In this document: one piece after another, positions 56,001 through 63,312 of the stretch
Numbering within the stretch: the first letter of the stretch is position 1
How the letters are laid out: each line of letters begins with the position of its first letter
Translations under genes and position numbers: made by a program
From: Macrosoma leucophasiata
Lineage: Eukaryota > Arthropoda > Insecta > Lepidoptera > Hedylidae
Reading direction: 5' to 3'
Assembly: GCA_036365455.1 (NCBI GenBank)
Contig: JAWQUS010000020.1
Span: 3,817,001 to 3,881,000, forward strand
Length of the DNA stretch: 64,000 bases
The notes under the pieces: model-generated
What the model was told of the DNA's origin: nothing
The model's database searches: none
The model's input: only the letters and a program-made list of their open reading frames with translations

Positions 56001-59000
56001 AAAATATATGTCACTGATGGCTTCTTTTATTTCGAAAGCTCCTCCTGTTACTATAGAGCTGTATATTTGGGTTAGGGTATGTACCACAATTATTTTAACT
56101 AAACAAAAACTAAATTTCTAAGGTTAAGTTCCAGTATCAGCATAACTAGTATTTTCACTATCGTTTGAGCATATCATGTTTTTTTGACATAAGGAAGATG
56201 GCACATTGATTTTAAGTAATGATTGCAGCCTAAAGACATCTAGACAGAAACCAGAGGTTCGTAGGGTTTAATATTTTTAGTCATCAATTTGACCACGGTT
56301 TCTCCACTCGATCATGGTTCAATTAAGCCCGTACAGTGTTGTCCATCTTGTATATTTTTTTTATCTTAACTCAGGTTGTCAAAGTGATGTCAGTTCACAC
56401 AACATCCGAAATGCGGACGCTATTCCAACATTTATACGAAGAATTTCCAACAAAATACGGCGAAATATCCCGACCGCGCGGTTTATACTGTGCAAGCGCA
56501 GTCAACGAAATGTTGGGTATGGCTGTGTCCTACACTTTTGCTAACCCACATTTCTTCGACGTAACTAAACCAAAGGTAAACTAATAGAACGTATCTAAAT
56601 CAAAACTCTTACATTCTAAAATATTCTTTTTTTTGCCAGTAAGTGCTGAATAACCAGACAGTTCACTGATGGTAGATGAACAATGCAGCCTACAAACATC
56701 TACATAAAAACCAGAGATTTCAATGCAGATGCGTGTAGCTCTTGAGATTAAATTAACCGGTGAAGAAGAATAAAGCAATTTTGATGTTTGAACTATTTCA
56801 AATAGTCTCAACTGTTATTAATTTTAGATCGAAACTATGATTGACGAATTGAAAAATGCACTAGCACATCTCATAAGCCAAACAAAGTGGATGGACTATG
56901 ATACTAAATTGGCAACATATCAAAAAATAATAGAAATGAAAACACACATTGGATTTCCTGATTGGTTGCTAAAAATAAATAAACTAGAACAGTATTATGA
57001 AGGTATACTTGTTCATCCAAGGAAACATCTGGAAAATTTCATTAGTATTGTCCAAGTAAAGCTAAAGAAAGCTTTGAACAGGTTTCGTGAAGGTAATAAT
57101 TTTGATTGGACTATTGACCCCTCTGAAGTCAATGCTTATCATACTTTTGAAGAAAATACTATAAGTAAGTAACATGACGTACATGAAATATAAATGTGTA
57201 TTTAAATTATAATACTGTTTAAAAAAAACAATTATAATAAGACTGGAGGACTGGTATGGCATAGATTAATAGATTATTGATAAATCAAAAAGCTATGATG
57301 TTCGAGGGCACTTTTAGATAATTTCATACATACGAAACATATATAACAATGGACTTTTTGTACTGTGTGAAATCAAATGCAAATAATTCAATAGAACCAG
57401 CAGTCACAATTTTCGAAATTCGCAAAATTCAATTGTCATATTTTATTTAAAGAAAACGGAAAGAAAAATTTGACTTCAGGCGAGACTCGAACTCGCGGCC
57501 TACTTTCACAAGCATGTGTTAATGCGAAATAATATAAAACAATTATTAAGGGTAAAAGCGACTTCTTTACGATATTCAATAAACTGCAAAGTCTATTATA
57601 TCGGTTGCCTAACTAGCATAGTTGGCAATAGATGGCGCTGCTGCTACCATAATAATAATGGAAACCCATAATATACGTCCCACTGCTGGGCACGAGTCTC
57701 TCCCCTTTGGGGGGAGGCCTGGAGCTTACTCCACCACGCTGCTCCAATGCGGATTGGTGGAGGTGGGTGGGTTAGTGGCCAACCCACTGTCGGATGTTTT
57801 CAAACCGCCCATAAGGCCTCCGACAAGGTTTAACGACTGCTATCCATCGATAGCAACCGGGACCGACGGCTTAACGTGCCCTCCGAAGCACGGAAAAACC
57901 ATACCGTAAAGCAATGCAATAAATGTGAAGGATAGATTTGACAAATCGGGCAGGACTTCAGTAGCTCAATTGGAAGAGCAGCTGGACTAGATTCCCAGTA
58001 GGCCGCGAGTTCGAGTCTTGCCTGAAGTCAAATTTCTCTTTCCATTTTTCTTTAAATAAAATATATTTCACAAGCATGTGTTAATGCGAAATACCATAAA
58101 ACATTCAATTTTCATTTTTTCTTTTTAAGATAATTTATTTTTATAAATTGCTCCACACTCATTATTTACGTGATTTTCACATTATGGTCGAGACTTATGC
58201 TCTTCATTTTTCTAAATTACTGTTACTATAACATAATCATATAACTTATCACTCATTACTCTCACTTATGTATTATTGTGTGTCCCTAAATGTGTATGCT
58301 TACTAGTCTTAAAACCCTATGCTTACCATGAAGTTAAATTTGATTTCGATAATGTATCCAGTTTGGATGTTTTGGACGCAGCTGTTCCTCTCGTGTTGCT
58401 TCAATATCCATTCTTTAACTTGGGTCTAGAGTAAGTAATTCAAACTGGTAACTCAAAATTTAAGAATATGTATATACGATAAGAAACATATGAATATTTT
58501 GCAGTTCTCTCAACTATGGTTCACTGGGAACAGTTCTTGGACACGAAATAATGCATGGATTCGATAATTATGGTGAGTAATCAACCTTCATTATCAGATG
58601 TCTATGGTTACTTTTCGTAGGTATTACCCTTTATAAGGCTCCACCCCCTCCAAATCCTCGTGGCTGAGAGTTTGAGGGGGTCCCATTTTTCAGAAGTCTA
58701 ATGTTACCCTTGGAGTTTGATATTGGATTTGCCTGGAAGGTATATAGATGTATGTGAAATGTATTGTGTCATTGTTGTTGTTATGTAGATTATAATATAT
58801 GTGTTTCCAGGTCGTCAGTTCGACAAGAATGGCAACCGGCGCTCGTGGTGGGCGAACAAGACGATAACATCGTTCGTCAACATGACACGTTGCTTCATCC
58901 GTCAGTACTCCTCGTTCTATTTAACCGAGATCAGCGAATTTGTGAGTTTCTCATCATAATTTCAGCCGTTAGACGTCCACTACTCTGGGTAAGACTCCCC

Positions 59001-61750
59001 ATAATGGGCATATTGTGCCTAAATCGCCACGTCTAGTATGCGGATAAGCGAACCTGCGCGGTACCTGTGAATTGTTCTTACTTAGAGCTTACTGATATAC
59101 TCATATACGAGAATAAATAATAACAATTACTTCACTAGCTAGTGTCACTGACTATAACTATAGTGGTGCATTAAAGATAAGAGCGTAGACACACAGAAAG
59201 TCGTAACCCGTTACTGTATTATTGGTAATGTTTGGTAATGTCCCATTGACCACGACTAATGCTCGTCATTCTTCTAGATTAGATTTGCTATATCATATTA
59301 ACCACTTTAAGAGAGGATGAATAACAATTAAACAATTGAAACCTAGTAAAAATTACAATTACTGGGCCAAATATATATGCCTGGACACCAAGACATTTGT
59401 TAAAGTTAAAGCTTAAAGAAATCTGTTAAAGTTAGAGAAGGATATGAAATGTTACAATAGCTTTAACTTTATCAAATATCTTGATGCAACCCAGGCTTAG
59501 ACTCCTTGAATAGCAATATATCGGGACATAGAATAGAGAATGATTTACCACCATTATAGATAGACAATTAATTTTAAGTACGTACTGTAAGCTGTAGTAC
59601 TCGAGCAAGCATGCAGCCACGATCATTTGCAATTTTAATAACATTAAAATATAGTAGTATAAGGCGTCAACTAGTGGAACACAGACGAAAACCTCACAGT
59701 ACTTATCTAGTACGGTAGATGACGTGTCAATCGAATAACATCGCACATACGAAGATTTCTCAAGAGTTGGCATATATACAACTTCAACGTCAATCGTTGG
59801 GCCGCGGCCCGGCAGGCGCTATCACCTCGCCTGGTCGGAGAATCCTCCCTTTACGTCGGAGGCACATTTCCAGCCGTTCCTCCACATATACATGTATACA
59901 TTTTGATTCCCAGGTCGACGGTAAGAGAACGTTAGACGAAAACATAGCAGATAATGTTGGACTGAGAGAAGCTCTTGTAGCTCTGAAGAATCATTTAATG
60001 AAACATGGACCAGAGCCCAAACTGCCTGGATTCGAACATTTGAGCTCTGAACAACTCTTCTTTTTGTCATATGGAAATGTCAGTGTAACGATTTTTTTTA
60101 TCTATCTCTTCTCTACATTTATACGTAAATCTTTTACTGTTTTTTTTTATGTAATGAAAGTGGCAAACAAGCATGCAGTTCACATTGATGTTAAGTGATG
60201 ACTGCAACCTATAGACACCCACACAAAGACCAAGGTCAAAATGCAGATGGGTTACCACTCCTGAGACCTAAGGTGTTATGTCTCTGTGACGGAAATTACA
60301 GGGCCGTACATTACCACCTGTCCGGAACACGGTAGTGCTGAACACTACCATTTAGCGGCAAGTATATTAAGTAATGCGGTGGTGCCTACTCCCGCGAGCT
60401 ACGTAACTGGAGCTCTACCAACACTAAAGTGTTCTCATGCTTCCGCCACTCTCATCTGTCATCATAATGTCTACCTTCGTCTAACAGCCTTCCAGGGGGC
60501 CGACCGCCTAACTCAAATGCTTTCGTTTAGCTTTCGATTATGACAGCATCTTATCAGTTTCGTACCACCTATCTTTTTCCTGGAAGTGTATACAACGTGT
60601 AACAGGATTGAATGTACAACCCGAAACTAGTTTGTTCAGAATCGATAACTGAATCGATTTCAGGCATTTTTGATATAGGTAACATTTTGTCTCAAAATTA
60701 ATTACAATTAAGGAAATTATGGTCACCCGTTTGGTGAACAGTCAATACAAACGAAAATGAGACTAACGTCTATCCAAAATAGAATGCTAGTCTCAACAAG
60801 TTTATTATAAATCGTTGAGCCGTGCATTAATATTAATAATAATTTAAGAAATAAAATAGTGAAAATGAATCTTATTACTAGCGAGTGTTAATAGGGGTAC
60901 GCGCAAGTTACGCTACATCACATTGCGACAGTGCACGTGTGTGAGTTGGTTTGTGTTTTATGTGCGGTTGTAAGTAGAGGTAGGGTAAGTATACATAGGG
61001 TGCGCATACTGTACGTACAAATTGAGGACAACTTGTTTCTTAAATAAAAAATATTTAATACTTAACATCTAATTTAAGTTCATGTATTATGATTATAACT
61101 CGATTTTCTAATCGACGTGTTTAATAGTGTGCATTATTCCTGTTACATGTTGTATACTTAAAAGCATAATGTTTTAATAGGCGGTACAAAACACAAGATA
61201 ACGTTCTAAACGAAAGCATTTCAGCTAGGCGGTCGGCCCCCTGTTCTCAATAATTTCATCCAAAATACGTCCACTACGACACAAAAGTCTTCTACAAACG
61301 TGCCCATAGTTATGTAACATCCGTTCGGATATAAAACGAGGATATGCTTTTACCGCCACGCTTTTGGCATGCAGATTGACGATCTCACGGGCGGTAATGT
61401 CATCGGATAACACTGAGTTTTTGTTTACGAATGATGAAGTTCCAAGTTTGGACTACTTCTTTCATACTTCAATTAGAAACATTGCATAAGAACTATTAAA
61501 CTCTTGATAATTCGCAACGACGACGTGTTTTCTTTCGGTGTTCCCTATAGAAATGTATGTACTCTTTTTGTTATAGTTATGGTGCGATGTGACAACAAAA
61601 GCCTCCCTTCTAGTAGACTTAGAAGATGAACATGCCCCGAGGCGGTTCCGAGCTCATGGCTCCTTGCAGAATACAGAAGAGTTTGCCCAAGCGTGGATGT
61701 GCCCTCGCAGATCGCGTATGGTCCCCAGAAAGAGATGCATCCTCTTTTAG
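44088..61750 (+). CDS. Neprilysin-like M13 zinc metalloprotease, gene B (15 exons, 836 aa)
   Basis: Exons 44088-44133, 49466-49556, 51211-51305, 51916-52037, 52643-52826, 53647-53908, 54465-54759, 55786-56076, 56375-56575, 56828-57164, 58382-58430, 58505-58572, 58811-58941, 59914-60078 and 61577-61750 (2511 nt). Twelve of the 15 match gene A in length; exons 1, 2 and 8 are one, two and one codons shorter. Topology is the same: short tail, anchor ([20 protein letters not shown]), ectodomain with [15 protein letters not shown]. Catalytic motifs: VNAYH, LQYPFF, H671-E-I-M-H675, E733 in ENIADNVG with D737, H798/R804 in HAPRRFR; the end is CILF. The Val in ENIADNVG replaces a Gly that the family keeps. 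Exon 6 differs from gene A at 14 of 88 residues by my count. Much larger introns, full of SINEs and MITEs, explain its 17.7-kb length. Confidence 0.92.
44336..44514 (-). mobile_element. SINE-A, head half, intron 1 of gene B
   Basis: Minus strand: head GCCTCAGGAGTCTAGTGGTAGC from 44512 and B-box-like GGTTCGATTCTTGGG near 44450, then body to the CTCCGGGCACAATATTACC block. The tail is missing. Confidence 0.7.
44993..45285 (+). mobile_element. hAT-M2 MITE, intact copy in intron 1 of gene B
   Basis: CATAGAGCAAC..GGTTGCTCTATG, flanked by GTCTCGAT (44985-44992) and GTCTCAAT (45286-45293), seven of eight identical. The second independent 8-bp duplication supports the hAT assignment. Confidence 0.83.
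45371..45860. repeat. rep-P full copy (minus) followed by a partial copy (plus)
   Basis: 45371-45655 is a full rep-P on the minus strand, ending GCGAGCTCCGTCACTCTACCACCAGTGAG. 45715-45860 is a head fragment on the plus strand: GTGGTAGAGTTCCAGCTCAAGG, CACCACCGCATTACC, AAATGGTAGTATTCG. They point away from each other. Confidence 0.7.
45950..46730 (+). pseudogene. LINE ORF1-only remnant (RRM-like ORF1 with stop and frameshift)
   Basis: One frame runs from ~46010 through Ala/Pro-rich sequence and [17 protein letters not shown], crosses a TAG at 46203-46205, continues as [14 protein letters not shown] and [20 protein letters not shown], and needs a frameshift near 46465 to go on as [28 protein letters not shown], ending at TAA ~46588. 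This is the C-terminal nucleic-acid-binding part of ORF1 common in insect LINEs. After ~100 bp comes AAATAAATAAATAATAAAA, a LINE-type tail, with no ORF2 between: a half-LINE-like derivative or an internally deleted copy. GC-rich against its AT-rich surroundings. In intron 1 of gene B. Confidence 0.65.
46909..47095 (+). mobile_element. tRNA-headed SINE (third type)
   Basis: CGTTTAGTCCAGCGGTATGAG (A-box-like) and CGCGGGTCCGATCACC (B-box-like), about 35 bp apart. The body to ~47095 contains a GTGTATGTGTTGTGTGTG run. No second copy in the window. Confidence 0.5.
47098..47302 (-). pseudogene. LINE-gamma fragment (minus strand)
   Basis: Reverse complement of about 39230-39470 of the LINE-gamma copy (ACGCTATTATATGGAAGCC, AGCATGAAAGAAAATTAATCG on the minus strand), with indels. 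Encodes part of the LLYGSESW..LRKICG..RVRNEDVRKR region when read with frame corrections. Confidence 0.7.
47354..47633. mobile_element. Rearranged hAT-M2 copy with inverted interior
   Basis: The left end is a normal hAT-M2 end (CATAGAGCAACACAGGCC..GAGGGGAGTAGCC), but it is followed by the reverse complement of the rest of the element (TTATGCAGGCTTTTCCCTCTG, GTGTGTCACAC, TGACAGACTGTTTTGCATCG) and finishes in the reverse of the left end. So both termini are left-type ends. Confidence 0.6.
47640..48230. other. Intron 1 of gene B, no gene or repeat recognised
   Basis: AT-rich. A poly-A/TAACGAAAAAAAAA stretch near 47762-47785 and the CAACTGATTCTAATCCTTGAAC segment at 47848-47877, which also occurs at 27300-27322 in intron 1 of gene A; this may be a trace of the tandem duplication inside the intron. 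Confidence 0.4.
48233..48596 (+). repeat. Two rep-P tail fragments in tandem
   Basis: 48233-48405 (CCGGCACAGAGGCATAAACC, CATCTGCATTTTGACCTTGG, ATAAAAAAGG end) and 48470-48595 (CTCCGGGGTGGCAATGCATC, CATTTTAACCTTTGGTC, ATAAAAAAC end). Both keep the poly-A side and lack the head. Confidence 0.65.
48597..48652 (-). mobile_element. SINE-A head scrap
   Basis: Minus strand: AGGCCACTAATGCTACGCC and the B-box-like GGGTTCGATGGCCGGGTCGGG. About 55 bp remain, ending abruptly at the LINE-alpha 3' region. Confidence 0.55.
48653..49270 (+). mobile_element. LINE-alpha family 3' end, second copy, interrupted by Tc-M
   Basis: CCAGGCTATTTCGAAAACC, ACCTGTACTTCGGATTTACA and, after the MITE, TTAGATTTAAGTTTAAATTC match 12347-12440. 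The copy continues past the point where the 12-kb copy diverges (after CTGAGTTTCTTC), through AATTCTGCCAAGTGAATAACC to GCTCTCCAGGAGCCTAATTA, giving a longer view of the 3' untranslated region. Confidence 0.7.
48707..48944. mobile_element. Tc-M MITE copy 1 (238 bp, TA duplication, empty site in window)
   Basis: Inverted ends TAGGTCGCGCCA(C/G)GTAAAAAG followed by AACGCTGG (about 29 bp with one mismatch), flanked by TA at 48705-48706 and 48945-48946. The homologous unoccupied sequence at 12390-12402 reads CTGTATTAGATTT with a single TA, which proves insertion at TA. The ends are GC-richer than the centre. No ORF; Tc1/mariner-like by its TA target. Confidence 0.88.
49683..49868 (-). pseudogene. 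LINE-gamma 3' end fragment (minus strand), intron 2 of gene B
   Basis: Reverse complement of about 39585-39775: the CCTACCCTGTTAAGGACTTAG end, GGTCAAGAGCTTTCGGCATC and AGGCCCAGGAAGAC blocks on the minus strand. Frame-shifted. Confidence 0.7.
49985..50260. repeat. GC-rich stretch with GTGGTCCAC units
   Basis: At least three GGTGGTCCACGGG / GAGTGGTCCACTCG / AAGTGGTCCACTCG units (each itself near-palindromic) and CGTCCGCGCG / CCGCCCGCGCG. GC content is clearly above the surroundings. It resembles the interior of 19242-19451 in style, not in sequence. Boundaries and class unknown. Confidence 0.45.
50290..50627 (-). mobile_element. hAT-M1 MITE, copy 2
   Basis: Reverse orientation relative to 13575-13907; ends AGTGCCGGAT and ATCCGGCACTG. 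Shared interior blocks: GCAAATGCTA, GGGGCCCGCGCC-like, CTTAGCTATTCTCAAAG, AGTTGGCAATACCACAATAC, AGGGAATCCCCTAA, CAATGTAACTCTAGGGCCCC. The 8-bp flanks do not match convincingly here. Confidence 0.75.
50892..51180 (+). repeat. rep-P, best full copy with poly-A tail
   Basis: Runs from ACTGGTGGTAGAGCTCCAG through GGAGCTCGCGGGCTTAGGC, CACCACCGCATTACC, CCGCTAAATGGTAGTG, CGTGTTCCGGTCAGGTGGTA, CTGTAATTTCCGGCACAG, GCATCTGCATTTTGACC and CATCACTTAACATCAATG to GAACATA followed by a 17-base A run. The A tail and 5'-truncated relatives argue for retroposition. The head (TGGTGGTAGAGCTCCAGTG) is weakly A-box-like, but I see no good B box, so calling it a SINE is provisional. It ends about 30 bp before exon 3 of gene B. 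Confidence 0.8.
51345..51425 (-). mobile_element. RTE 3' end scrap with (ATG)n
   Basis: Minus strand: CTTTGGGGAAGCTTTTGCCCAG, CGGTGGACGTCTTTCGGCTG, AAGTG(ATG)n. The same GCCCAGC(A/G)GTGGACGT core sits at the tail of SINE-B. Confidence 0.7.
51491..51800 (-). mobile_element. SINE-A, full copy, intron 3 of gene B
   Basis: Minus strand: head ACTGCCTCGGTAGCCTAGTGG from 51800, B-box-like GGGTTCGATTCCCGGG near 51738, tail GGGATTACAGGCGTGAAGTTACG to 51491. The best-preserved copy of the family in the window. Confidence 0.85.
53357..53593. mobile_element. Tc-M MITE copy 2 (237 bp), intron 5 of gene B
   Basis: The ends TAGGTCGCGC..GCGCGACCTA are inverted, flanked by TA at 53355-53356 and 53594-53595. 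The first ~155 bp and last ~40 bp are near-identical to 48707-48944, while the ~45 bp between (CCGCACCTCATACCACC.. versus TATTACATAGAATAACA..) are unrelated. Confidence 0.87.
54053..54160 (-). mobile_element. SINE-B, 5'-truncated copy with 10-bp duplication, intron 6 of gene B
   Basis: AGCTCCAATG at 54043-54052 and 54161-54170 flanks the tail half of SINE-B (minus strand; GCAGCGTGGTGGAG, GCCCAGCAGTGGGACGTGT, CATTATTACC). Confidence 0.78.
55330..55668 (+). pseudogene. RTE 3' fragment, degenerate, intron 7 of gene B
   Basis: CGCAGTATCTCAAGAAGAAGG, CCTTTGACCAGCATGTGTTG, GGGCCTCGTTAAAGAGTCAAAG and GGCTGAAATGATGAT match 17279-17746, but frameshifts and an internal deletion (the WAGHIAR region) separate them. 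Confidence 0.72.
56178..56745 (-). repeat. rep-P fragments in introns 8 and 9 of gene B
   Basis: 56178-56262 (GACATAAGGAAGATGGCAC, GATTGCAGCCTAAAGACATC) and 56640-56745 (GATGGTAGATGAACAATGC, AACATCTACATAAAAACC, GCAGATGCGTG). Diverged; exon 9 (56375-56575) lies between them and is intact. Confidence 0.5.
57440..58105. mobile_element. SINE-T palindrome, copy 3, interrupted by SINE-B
   Basis: A partial minus-strand tRNA-like unit at 57473-57503 and a full plus-strand unit at 57955-58028 (74 nt; perfect 7-bp acceptor stem ACTTCAG/CTGAAGT, B box GTTCGAGTC). CACAAGCATGTGTTAATGCG occurs both at ~57507 and ~58069. A SINE-B copy sits inside the GCTGCTGCTACCATA block that is uninterrupted in copies 1 and 2. 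In intron 10 of gene B. Confidence 0.72.
57653..57896 (-). mobile_element. SINE-B inside SINE-T, intron 10 of gene B
   Basis: Minus strand, tail at left ((ATA)n, GGAAACCCATAATATACGTCC) and broken off before the tRNA-like head at CGTGCTTCGGAGGGCACG. ACCATA on both sides is a probable short duplication. Confidence 0.75.
58949..59010 (-). mobile_element. RTE-type 3' tail scrap just after exon 13 of gene B
   Basis: CATCATAATTTCAGCCGTTAG, ACGTCCACTACTCTGGG: the reverse of the RTE end, as at 51345-51425. From 59010 to 59913 no further gene or repeat is recognised. Confidence 0.5.
60128..60428 (-). repeat. rep-P, full copy, intron 14 of gene B
   Basis: T-run at 60138-60146, then all rep-P blocks to GGAGCTCTACCAACACT. 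Confidence 0.75.
60493..61243. mobile_element. hAT-like element with TIR CAGGGGGCCGACCGCCTA, 751 bp
   Basis: CAGGGGGCCGACCGCCTA, then AATGCTTTCGTTTAG, at the left return as CTAAACGAAAGCATT and TAGGCGGTCGGCCCCCTG at the right (about 37 bp). Ends of the CAGGGG type suit hAT elements. No matching 8-bp flanks and no transposase frame. In intron 14 of gene B. Confidence 0.65.
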
Positions 61751-62479
61751 TTTTTTAAGCAGGAGTATTCTGTAACTCGTTGGTCATCCATTTGAAATTT
61801 TGCAATTCATAGCTGTTTTCCTTAAATGATCGCAATTAGTGGGTTATATCAAAACAGCAAAGTAGCTATCGAAATCATGTCAATCGAGATACATAATACG
61901 CCTTCAGGTAATGTCAGGCTGTCCACATCATAGTGTGCCTTTTGCTGTGTAAGATAAATTTTATAGTCAGTTAGGAATCTGCAAACATTTGTGCTGATAT
62001 TATTCAGTAGATAAACATTAACAGGCGACTGTTGCCTGATTTATTTTTGTCCAAGCTATGTGAGACAAATCCCTTCAACCACTTGTTTTGGTCTAAAATT
62101 GTTTGTAATCTTCTGAATATTTCACTTTTTTGTGTCTCTGTGCTGTCAATTCGAATGTCTTCTTTCTTTCTTTATAGGAATAATATTGAGAAGACTTCAG
62201 TGTGAGAGATGTTAAGAATTTGGAAAATCCGTCCGATGTTATTAAGCCAATAACAATTTATCTCCGTCCAAACTCCAAAGTCTAGCCCTTTATATAATAG
62301 TTTATATGTAGTGGTTATAATAACATTGTATAAAATATAACATTAGTTTACCTACTAAAGTACCATAAGAAAAGTTTTGAGAAAGTTATAAATTCGTTCC
62401 TTTGCGCCTTGGAATTATTTATAAAATTATCTCTTGTCATGCTTTGTAATACCATATTAAATAAATAAAGTATTTGTGT
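61751..62479 (+). other. 3' untranslated region and polyadenylation signal of gene B
   Basis: About 700 bp after the stop, two overlapping AATAAA motifs lie at 62463-62472. No repeat is recognised between. The region is AT-rich and has no other open frame of interest. Confidence 0.5.
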
Positions 62480-62489
62480 ATCCACCTTT

Positions 62490-63130
62490 TTTAATTTGAT
62501 GAGGATGGCAAACAAGCCTGCTGTTCACGTGGGTGTAATAATAATGGCAACCCATTATACGTCCCACTGCTGGGCACGAGTCTCTCCCCTTTTTGGGGGA
62601 GACCTGGAGCTTACTCCACCACGCTGCTCCAATGCGGATTGGTGGAGGTGGGTGGGTTAGTGGCCAACCCGCTGTCGGATGTTTTCAAACCGCCCATAAG
62701 GCCTCCGACAAGGTTTAACGACTGCTATCTATCGATAGCAACCGGGACCGACGGCTTGACGTGCCCTCCGAAGCACGGAAACGCGCATTTAATTTGCCAC
62801 TAGCAGTCACCCATCACACTACCCGACCGCGCCCGTAGTGCTTAACCGAGCAGATCGCTTACGATCTATACCAGCCGCTGGGCCATGCGCGCTTCACGTG
62901 GGTGTAAAGTGATAGGTAACTATAGACATCTACACAAAAACCAGAGCAAAATGCAGATGCGTTGCCATCCCTGAGACCTTAGTTGTTATGTCTCTGTGAT
63001 AGTTATTACGAGGCTATCCACTTCCATCTAACCGGAACACGATAGCGCTGAACTGTGCCATTTGGCGGCAGATAGGTTCAGTAATGCGGTGGTGCCTACG
63101 CTCTCGAGATCCTAGATGTCTACTACCGCT
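62490..63130 (-). repeat. rep-P copy split by a SINE-B insertion
   Basis: 62490-62538 and 62893-63130 together make a rep-P copy (GGATGGCAAACAAGCCTGCTG ; GTAAAGTGATAGG, AAATGCAGATGCGTTGCC, GAACACGATAGCGCTGAAC, GGTAATGCGG-like). The break carries an exact 15-bp duplication. Confidence 0.75.
62539..62892 (-). mobile_element. SINE-B, full-length reference copy with exact 15-bp duplication
   Basis: TTCACGTGGGTGTAA at 62524-62538 and again at 62893-62907. Read on the minus strand: tRNA-like head GCGCGCATGGCCCAGCGGCTGG, CTCGGTTAAGCACTACGGG; middle GACGGCTT/CGTCGGTCCCGG and ATCGATAGATAGC; end GCCCAGCAGTGGGACGTATA, TGGGTTGCC(ATT)n. The last part resembles the RTE 3' end (GCCCAGCGGTGGACGTC), so RTE enzymes probably mobilise it. 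Confidence 0.88.
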
Positions 63131-63312
63131 TTAAGGTTTTTCAATAGTTTGCACGCAGGCACTTAAGTTTGTGACGTATTTACAACTTTATTTTTGGTAT
63201 AGGTTTTCATAGAATGAACACCACACTTCGTTTCAATCAGTATATTCTGAAAATAACCTTTTGTGTTACAAATGAATTTGTACGTAACAATGAATTTTAA
63301 ACATAAAAATAC

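Noticed and set aside
25040..61750. One of the two neprilysin genes being a pseudogene
   Set aside because: Assembling all 15 exons of each gave no stop, frameshift or broken splice site, and all catalytic residues are present in both.
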